Shown here piece by piece: positions 58,275 through 64,000 of a DNA stretch of 64,000 nucleotides (its first letter is position 1; each line of letters starts with the position of its first letter). The notes under the pieces were generated by a model, which worked only from the letters and a program-made list of their open reading frames with translations, made no database searches and had not been told where the DNA came from. Both the position numbers and the translations under genes were made by a program. The DNA comes from Bacillus carboniphilus (GTDB lineage Bacteria; Bacillota; Bacilli; Bacillales; JC228). The stretch spans positions 248,001 to 312,000 of the forward strand of contig NZ_BAAADJ010000004.1 of assembly GCF_039522365.1 (NCBI RefSeq), in the 5' to 3' direction.

Positions 58275-59081
58275 TTATATCTTTTCAATTGAAGCATTTT
58301 TTTCAACTTGTTCTGTTGTTACTTTTGATAATTGATTTATAAATTCAACTTGAAAACTAGCAGGTCCTTCGTTTGTTGTTTTCTCTGCTGCTATATTCGC
58401 CGCTACCCCATAGGTAACAAGAGCTGCTGCTCCAGCTAGCAGTACCTCCCTTTCAACTGCAATAAAAGCGCCGATTACAGAAGACAGAAGGCAACCCGTT
58501 CCTGTCACCTTGGTTAAAATACGATGTCCATTTCTTATGAGAAATGACTGTTCTCCGTTTGTGATGATATCTTCTTCCCCCGTAACGATAACGACGCCCC
58601 CCCATTTCTCTGCCGCTTTTTTCGCAAGGGCCATGATATCGCCATTTCCTTTACCTGCATCGACACCTCGAATACTCCAGTGCTCCCCTAAAAGATTGGC
58701 TATTTCTGCAGCATTTCCTCTTATAGCCGATAACCGGACCTCCTTGGCGATTTTTTTAGCAGCTTCCGTTCGAAATCTTGTAGCTCCAACTCCGACAGGA
58801 TCTAATACAACCGGAACACCATTGGCGTTTGCTGATCTACCGGCTAGGATCATCGACTCGATTTTCTCTTGATTCAATGTCCCCATATTTAAAACGAGTG
58901 CATCTGCCATTCTGGCTATATCGGCTACTTCCTCCTTTGCTAGAGCCATAACGGGTGAGGCACCTAAGGCAAGCAAGCCATTTGCAGTAAAATTCATCAC
59001 AACATCATTGGTTATATTATGGATAAGAGGATTGGATTGCCTAACCCGATCCAGCAAAGTAATGATATCATTCCGATTCAT
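58275..59081 (-). CDS. thiM: Hydroxyethylthiazole kinase
   Basis: 268 residues. ThiM motifs: [41 protein letters not shown] and [17 protein letters not shown]. It phosphorylates salvaged 4-methyl-5-(2-hydroxyethyl)thiazole. Together with ThiD and ThiE it completes salvage of both thiamine halves. It lies 34 bases after the SDR gene. Confidence 0.95.
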   Translation of the reverse strand: MNRNDIITLLDRVRQSNPLIHNITNDVVMNFTANGLLALGASPVMALAKEEVADIARMADALVLNMGTLNQEKIESMILAGRSANANGVPVVLDPVGVGATRFRTEAAKKIAKEVRLSAIRGNAAEIANLLGEHWSIRGVDAGKGNGDIMALAKKAAEKWGGVVIVTGEEDIITNGEQSFLIRNGHRILTKVTGTGCLLSSVIGAFIAVEREVLLAGAAALVTYGVAANIAAEKTTNEGPASFQVEFINQLSKVTTEQVEKNASIEKI

Positions 59082-59115
59082 TTCTCGATTCCTTTCCTAT
59101 TAAACTTATAATAAT

Positions 59116-59886
59116 TTATCGCATCACAAGACCACCATCGACGAAAAGTGTCTGCCCTGTTACAAATCCACTCCAGTCAGATGCCAAAAACAAGACAGGG
59201 CCAGCTATGTCATCCGGTGACGCAATCCTTCTTAGTGGTGTTTGTGAGATAATCAGTTCTTTCAAATCTTCTTTCGTTTCACTACTTGAAGAAGTTGGAT
59301 AAACTAAGCCTGGGGCTACACAATTGACTCTCACGCCAAATGGTCCAAGCTCAGTCGCTAAGTTTCGACTGTAGCCCACTAATGCGGACTTTGCTGTTGT
59401 GTACTCGTGATAAGCCACAAGAGGACGCTCTATTAAATTGGTAACAATATGAATAATACTTCCCTCACATTGCTTTTTCATAATTGGAATGACAGCGTTG
59501 TTCACAAGGTAGGCTGAGCGGAGAGCACCTTCCAATTGATCCTGGTAATCCTCCCAACTTACCTGCCATGCAAATTTTCGTTTTTCAGGATTAAATACAT
59601 ATGGCCTAAAGGCATTGTTTACGACAATATCAATAGTCCCTGCTTCTAGAGTAACCTCTTTTACCATGTCACAGACTGCCACTTCTGATGTAACATCTGC
59701 TTGAATAGCCCATGCATCACCGCCCAGCTCAACGCAAGAAGAGACGATGCTTTCAGCAGCTTTATGATTTTGTTTATAGTTCACAATGACCGTTGCCCCT
59801 TCTTGTGCAAACGCCTTGGCAATGGATGCACCTATTCCTCGACTAGCCCCAGTAACGAGAACGACTTTTTTTTCAAACTTTCGCAT
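59116..59886 (-). CDS. Short-chain dehydrogenase/reductase (SDR)
   Basis: 256 residues, FabG-like. Cofactor loop VTGASRGIGASIAKAF (residues about 10-25), NNAFRP strand, active-site YHEYTTAKSALVG (Tyr-x-x-x-Lys) and VNCVAPGLVYP. The catalytic Ser position, usually in an INISS strand, reads IVTNLIER, so Thr or Asn replaces it. Arg near the first strand suggests NADPH. In this operon an alcohol/aldehyde reductase acting after the LuxC enzyme would be a fitting role. Confidence 0.85.
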   Translation of the reverse strand: MRKFEKKVVLVTGASRGIGASIAKAFAQEGATVIVNYKQNHKAAESIVSSCVELGGDAWAIQADVTSEVAVCDMVKEVTLEAGTIDIVVNNAFRPYVFNPEKRKFAWQVSWEDYQDQLEGALRSAYLVNNAVIPIMKKQCEGSIIHIVTNLIERPLVAYHEYTTAKSALVGYSRNLATELGPFGVRVNCVAPGLVYPTSSSSETKEDLKELIISQTPLRRIASPDDIAGPVLFLASDWSGFVTGQTLFVDGGLVMR

Positions 59887-59897
59887 AGGACCCCCTC

Positions 59898-60899
59898 TTA
59901 CTTTTCTTGGTTTAAACTTTCGGAAACAACACTAGATAGGTCTAGCTCATTTTCAATCAAACCTAACTTCTTATAAGCATCGGCCCCTTGTTGAAGCAAT
60001 TCCACGTTAATAGTTCCTAAACCATCCACTTTTGTTTCTTCTGACATACTTGCAAGGTTTCTTAATTTTATGATTTCTAAGTTGTGTGCTTCATCCTTAC
60101 CATCAATTGCATACTCCACAGCCAGTGCTGCTGCTTCCTCAGGCTGATCAATCATCCATTCAGCACTGTTTCGATACGCTTCTAAAAAGTCTGAGAGTAA
60201 TTGTTTTTTAGTTTGAAACGTTTCCTCGGTCACAACGAATACATCACTCGGAATATTCAAGTAATCTTTTACTTCCATTACATTTACTTGGCCAAGTCCT
60301 TTTTCCTTGGCCGTAACGAGACCTGTATCGGTCGCTGCTGTAGCATCGACTTGACCTTGAATTAAAGGGGCGAAATTCAGCAATCCTGTTTCAACAATCT
60401 TGACATCTTTCTCTGAAAGACCAGCCTGATGTAAAAGCAAGAGTAAGTTTTGCCTCGTCCCACTGGAAAGACTATATACACCAATTGTTTTCCCTTTTAA
60501 GTCCTCTGGTTTTGTTATATTTTTTTCTTTTAAGGAAACGACATTAAACACATTTTGGGGGTAGATGTTATAAATCACTCTAAGCTTCTCCCCTTGATTT
60601 AAAGCAAAAAAGAGAGAGCCTGGATCTGTAAAAGCGATGTCTGCTTGACCAGAAAGGATATTTCTAATCGCATCGCCTCCACCAGCACCCGGAATAAATT
60701 CCAGCTTTAAACCTTTGTCCTTAAAAAACCCCTTCTCTTCATCTATCAATAAATTCGTTTGTTCCGTTATTGGCTGACTCCAGCTGGCTACACGAATCCT
60801 CTTAGCTTCTTCCTCCGTTTTAATATCAGTTTTCGCAGTGCAACCAGAAACCCATAAAAGAATAGCTATTAAAGCAGTATGTAATAGCCTTTTTTTCAT
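59898..60899 (-). CDS. NMT1/ThiY-type ABC substrate-binding lipoprotein
   Basis: 333 residues from ATG 60899 behind AAAGGAG. Lipobox ILLWVSGC. The body is an SsuA/NMT1-type binding protein (FFKDKGLKLEFIPGAGGGDA, LSGQADIAFTDPGSLFFAL, LKGKTIGVYSLSSGTRQNLL). Members bind pyrimidine thiamine precursors, sulfonates or nitrate-like solutes. Being encoded with thi genes favours a thiamine-related ligand. The start overlaps the permease stop (ATGA). Confidence 0.88.
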   Translation of the reverse strand: MKKRLLHTALIAILLWVSGCTAKTDIKTEEEAKRIRVASWSQPITEQTNLLIDEEKGFFKDKGLKLEFIPGAGGGDAIRNILSGQADIAFTDPGSLFFALNQGEKLRVIYNIYPQNVFNVVSLKEKNITKPEDLKGKTIGVYSLSSGTRQNLLLLLHQAGLSEKDVKIVETGLLNFAPLIQGQVDATAATDTGLVTAKEKGLGQVNVMEVKDYLNIPSDVFVVTEETFQTKKQLLSDFLEAYRNSAEWMIDQPEEAAALAVEYAIDGKDEAHNLEIIKLRNLASMSEETKVDGLGTINVELLQQGADAYKKLGLIENELDLSSVVSESLNQEK

Positions 60900-61651
60900 T
60901 TGTTTTTCTCCTTTAAATATGGTTTTAAAAGTTTCCTCTCTATTAAACTTATGGATTGATATAGAATGGTTCCAATAAGCGTTAAAAGGATTAGTATAGA
61001 AAACATAAGCGGAGTATCCATCATTCCCTGTGAAGCAACAATAAGAGCACCTAAGCCTTTGCTCCCACCAAGGAATTCCCCAACAACAGCTCCTACTACC
61101 GCAAGCACTGTAGCCACTCGAAATCCAGCCATAATCCCCGGTAAACCAGCTGGTATCTTTAGTTTAAATAGCATTTGGAATCTAGTTGCACCTAAAACAC
61201 GAAACAACTCCTGTTTCTTTGGATCGACATATTGGATGGCTGTTATTGTATTTTCTAGTAGTGGAAAGAAGCAAATTAATGCTGTAATTACGACCTTTGA
61301 TGTCATTCCAAATCCGAACCATATAATGAACAATGGTGCTAACGCCACTTTCGGTACCGCTTGACTAGCAATAACATAGGGAAGTAATAATTTTCTAAGA
61401 AACGAGATCTCACCTAAGAGAATACCAGTGAGTAAGCCTAATAAGCTTCCTAGTAATAACCCTAGTAAAATTTCGGCTGTTGTTTGTAAAATATGAGGAG
61501 TATAATATCCTGATTTCATTCCGTCCCATAAAGTAACTAGAATAACAGATGGAGTTGGTAACACCAGCTCGGACATACCTTTTGCTACTAGTTCCCACAC
61601 CACCACAAGGAGTGCAAACAAGGCAATGGAGTAAAACGGCATTTTATTCAT
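60896..61651 (-). CDS. ABC transporter permease (SsuC/ThiX type)
   Basis: 251 residues from ATG 61651 (GGGAGGG 6 bases upstream), overlapping the end of the ATPase gene by 8 bases. Six helices with EAA loop LFRVLGATRFQMLFKLKIPA and typical start YSIALFALLVVVWELVAKGM. Forms the importer with its neighbours. Confidence 0.92.
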   Translation of the reverse strand: MNKMPFYSIALFALLVVVWELVAKGMSELVLPTPSVILVTLWDGMKSGYYTPHILQTTAEILLGLLLGSLLGLLTGILLGEISFLRKLLLPYVIASQAVPKVALAPLFIIWFGFGMTSKVVITALICFFPLLENTITAIQYVDPKKQELFRVLGATRFQMLFKLKIPAGLPGIMAGFRVATVLAVVGAVVGEFLGGSKGLGALIVASQGMMDTPLMFSILILLTLIGTILYQSISLIERKLLKPYLKEKNK

Positions 61652-62399
61652 TAGAAGCCCTCCCACTGATTGCCTTACGAACTTGTAAGGTATATTCGAT
61701 GAAACGAGAATCATATCGAACCTCATTTTTACGAGGTTTTTCCAAATTGATCTCAAACTCAGCAAGAATGTTCCCTTTATCCATGACAGTTACGTAATCG
61801 GATAAATAAACCGCCTCATGAATATCATGGGTGATAAACAGTACCGTTTTGTTTTCCTTTTGACAGAGCTTTAAGAGATCGTCCTGGAGTTCTTCTTTTG
61901 TAATGGCATCAAGGGCTGCAAATGGTTCGTCTAAAAATAACATAGAAGGATGATGGATAAGCGCCCTTGCAATTGCTACTCTACTTTGTTGACCACCAGA
62001 CAAATCTAAAGGGTATTTATCGGCGAAATGAGATAGGCCACCCATGAGATGTAACAATTCTTCTGCATATTCTCGATCTTCTTTTCTAATCTTTCTTCTA
62101 AGAGAGAGGGGTAGCAGGATATTATCCATAACTGTCTTCCATTCTAGTAACGTCGGTGACTGAAACACATACCCGATTTTAGGTGAAGGTTTTAAGATTT
62201 TTTTTTGATCTAGAAAAACACTGCCTTGTTTAGGCTGAAGAAGACCAGATGCTAGCTTTAGAAGCGTCGTTTTTCCACAACCACTTTTCCCTAATAAACT
62301 ATAAAACTGCCCCTTTTCTAGCTTCCAGTTCATTCCCTCAACTACCTGCTCGTTTGAATCGTATCCGTAGGAGACATCTTTTAATTCTAGAAAACTCAT
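61644..62399 (-). CDS. ABC transporter ATP-binding protein (SsuB/ThiZ type)
   Basis: 251 residues. Walker A GKSGCGKTTLL, Q-loop VFQSPTLLEWKTV, signature LSGGQQSRVAIARAL, Walker B MLFLDEPFAALD and H-loop VLFITHDIHEAV. Ten bases after the LuxC-like gene, so in one transcript with it. Confidence 0.93.
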   Translation of the reverse strand: MSFLELKDVSYGYDSNEQVVEGMNWKLEKGQFYSLLGKSGCGKTTLLKLASGLLQPKQGSVFLDQKKILKPSPKIGYVFQSPTLLEWKTVMDNILLPLSLRRKIRKEDREYAEELLHLMGGLSHFADKYPLDLSGGQQSRVAIARALIHHPSMLFLDEPFAALDAITKEELQDDLLKLCQKENKTVLFITHDIHEAVYLSDYVTVMDKGNILAEFEINLEKPRKNEVRYDSRFIEYTLQVRKAISGRASNE

Positions 62400-62409
62400 G
62401 GTTTACCTC

Positions 62410-63858
62410 CTAATCGATATAAGGGGCCAATCGTTCTGCTGCGTCCTCAGCACTCTGTTCAATATCAACCATCTTGATTAAGTCATTTAAGTTAAAGCGA
62501 CCATCATGATGCCAGCCTGCTTCTGGGGACGTCATTTTCCCTAACGCTGTGATTCGAGTGACACCCACTTCGCCTAACACTTGAGCAAAGTGAAACAACT
62601 CTTTTGGATTGGTCGCGACTCCGACGGTTTGAAGGAAAGGCTTATACGGATTAAGCTGTGGAACAAGCTCTTCAATCCTGTCAAAAGCCATAACTCGAAT
62701 ATTTCGATTTAGACAAGTAGGGCTAAAGTTGCCGTCTTCCTCGTAAACGACTGACCATTGTTTTTTTTCGTTGCCGAGAATTTCTATGTCAGATCTAGAT
62801 AATTGCCGAACCTGTTCACTATTACGCCAGCTTGCAACTGATGCAGCCTCCTCAATCGATAGCCTATGTCGTGGGAACCTTCTTTCAAAGCAATCCAACT
62901 CATGTGCAAGCAGTTTAGCAAATTCAATCGGTGAAACAGCCCCTCCATTTTGAACATAAAAGAGATGAGGGGAATAGCATCCCTGTTGGTCAAAGCGAAT
63001 ACTATCTAATGCCGCTTCATGTGCAGCCCCCCATGCTTTTTTAGAATCAAGACTAGAGCTTGTAATGACACCAAAGCTAATCTTGTGTCCAAACGGGAGA
63101 AAGCGAGTTGTAATGGGTATCCTATTTGCTATTGCTTCTAATGAATCATTACTGCCATATCCAATAACAACCTCTGATTGGTTAAAGATGAACCTTTCCC
63201 GTTCCTCATCTCCACCCTTCCACCAGACGACAGCAAAGCAATCCGCTAGCCTCGGCTCAACTTCGGCTACTAGTCTTGCAAACCAACCGGCAAACAGGGG
63301 TTCTGCGCTTGATACCTTTCCAATGTTTCCTGCTTTTACGAGCAATCCTGAGATAAAGCTCCATAGTGGAAGACCCGGGACATTTCCAGCCCAAATATGT
63401 GTAATGAGGTCAGGTCCAATCGCCTTTGAGAACCCCCGCTTTACTCTTGGTTGAAAATCGTCAAGCATTAGTGGATTGCCAAAGTCCTCTACTAAAAATC
63501 GCTGAAGCTCTGCCTTCCGAAACGACTTCAGATAGGATGTAAGCGAAAGCCGAATCATTTCATGATCAAAAGCGGTTATATAGGGAAGTAGCTCCTCTAA
63601 CCTCTTTCTTTCATTGGAATTCCTATTCAGTAGCCGCTCAATCACACGATCGATAATGGACACGATTTCATTGACAGACATCGACTTTAACGTTGTAGCA
63701 CTTGCTGTTTTCACTTTTTGAATCACTTTCTCCATCTGACGGTAATTTAGATGTGGCACCTCTACTTCTAACTTACCTAATTTGCCTTCGAACCTAAGAA
63801 ATTTGGTGTCAAAATTCTCTTCTCCGATATTTGGGATATATCCAGCCATTTCTCTCAT
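62410..63858 (-). CDS. Acyl-CoA reductase, LuxC family
   Basis: 482 residues of the aldehyde-dehydrogenase-like LuxC family. The segment HIWAGNVPGLPLWSFISGLL (residues 154-173) is the characteristic LuxC cofactor region and the nucleophile is Cys294 in FDQQGCYSPHLFYV. LuxC reduces an enzyme- or CoA-bound acyl group to an aldehyde with NADPH. It starts inside the stop codon of the LuxE-like gene (ATGA), showing coupling. No luciferase genes are visible. Its place ahead of an importer and thiMDE suggests an acyl substrate from thiamine metabolism. Confidence 0.85.
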   Translation of the reverse strand: MREMAGYIPNIGEENFDTKFLRFEGKLGKLEVEVPHLNYRQMEKVIQKVKTASATTLKSMSVNEIVSIIDRVIERLLNRNSNERKRLEELLPYITAFDHEMIRLSLTSYLKSFRKAELQRFLVEDFGNPLMLDDFQPRVKRGFSKAIGPDLITHIWAGNVPGLPLWSFISGLLVKAGNIGKVSSAEPLFAGWFARLVAEVEPRLADCFAVVWWKGGDEERERFIFNQSEVVIGYGSNDSLEAIANRIPITTRFLPFGHKISFGVITSSSLDSKKAWGAAHEAALDSIRFDQQGCYSPHLFYVQNGGAVSPIEFAKLLAHELDCFERRFPRHRLSIEEAASVASWRNSEQVRQLSRSDIEILGNEKKQWSVVYEEDGNFSPTCLNRNIRVMAFDRIEELVPQLNPYKPFLQTVGVATNPKELFHFAQVLGEVGVTRITALGKMTSPEAGWHHDGRFNLNDLIKMVDIEQSAEDAAERLAPYID

Positions 63859-64000
63859 TGTGTCGTCCCCTGTGCTGTCCTGAGAAACTCTTCTACTGCT
63901 AGAGAGCAGCCTTTCGCTTCCGTTCCTTGTACTCTCCCCAATAGTTGAAAACCGTTTTCTTTTTCAATTCCAAGGTCTTCTGTCAAAATCGTAGTAACAG
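63855..64000 (-). CDS. LuxE-like acyl-protein synthetase, C-terminal fragment
   Basis: 48 codons in frame from 63998 to the TGA at 63855; the gene continues beyond the window. The visible end (FQLLGRVQGTEAKGCSLAVE) matches the conserved C-terminus of the LuxE/PaaK-like family, where a Gly-Arg and an AKGCSL segment close the protein. LuxE activates a carboxylic acid with ATP and passes it on for reduction by LuxC. The overlap with the LuxC start codon (ATGA) supports a LuxE-LuxC pair. Confidence 0.65.
   Translation of the reverse strand, partial: VTTILTEDLGIEKENGFQLLGRVQGTEAKGCSLAVEEFLRTAQGTTQ

Noticed and set aside
62410-64000. Bioluminescence (lux) operon
   Set aside because: LuxC and LuxE relatives are present but luciferase luxAB is not visible, and the genes continue into thiamine salvage functions.

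Overview
The window is low-GC, gene-dense DNA from an endospore-forming member of the Bacillaceae. The pointers are an alpha/beta-type small acid-soluble spore protein (SASP) gene, exosporium-type DUF4183 proteins, strong AGGAGG ribosome binding sites, TTG/GTG starts and SigA-like promoters. I cannot name the species. No rRNA, tRNA, CRISPR array, prophage or intact transposase is visible.

Layout. 0-3.5 kb: a DapA-like lyase, a winged-helix regulator and a Gfo/Idh/MocA dehydrogenase follow the end of another gene. 3.5-10 kb: small and accessory genes, namely a VanZ protein, two sigma-70-like proteins, a CheY, a decayed DUF2231 gene, an XRE regulator with seven APF repeats, and the SASP. 10.4-14.6 kb: a dicarboxylate/amino-acid symporter and a class V aminotransferase opposite a UTRA-type GntR regulator, then a methylmalonyl-CoA-epimerase-like VOC protein. 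14.8-21.7 kb: a dipeptide ABC operon (B-C-D-F-E) followed by a D-aminopeptidase. 22-27 kb: TauE/SafE, GNAT, lipoproteins and an alpha/beta hydrolase. 27.3-31.2 kb: an orphan chemotaxis-like operon (CheY, LuxR-type regulator, CheX, MCP; no CheA) behind a c-di-GMP-I riboswitch, with a second sigma gene diverging from it. 31-40.9 kb: accessory genes including a subtilisin, a PIN protein, DUF4183 proteins and a rifampin ADP-ribosyltransferase. 40.9-49.4 kb: a second peptide ABC operon carrying a beta-lactamase-fold hydrolase, an enolase-superfamily epimerase and a FadR-type regulator with a matching operator. 50.8-55.8 kb: a TRAP operon with a RraA-like protein, a nitrilase-family amidohydrolase and a GntR regulator. 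56.8-64 kb: a LuxE-LuxC-ABC-SDR-thiM-thiD-thiE operon that runs off the right edge.

Three things stand out. First, the thiamine operon joins an acid-to-aldehyde-to-alcohol reduction set (LuxE, LuxC, SDR) and an importer to the hydroxyethylthiazole and hydroxymethylpyrimidine kinases. I infer that it salvages an oxidised (carboxylate) thiamine fragment. Second, a short palindromic repeat (called REP-A here) occurs at least 22 times and very often sits on or next to a stop codon, sometimes supplying the stop and sometimes encoding a C-terminal tail. Two other palindrome families (REP-B, REP-C) and two 21-bp tandem arrays occur between genes. Third, a two-RNA locus resembling a type I toxin-antitoxin system occurs as two intact copies, one copy with only the antisense RNA, and one promoter fragment.

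Assignments rest on reading the sequence and on recall of family motifs. No database search was run.
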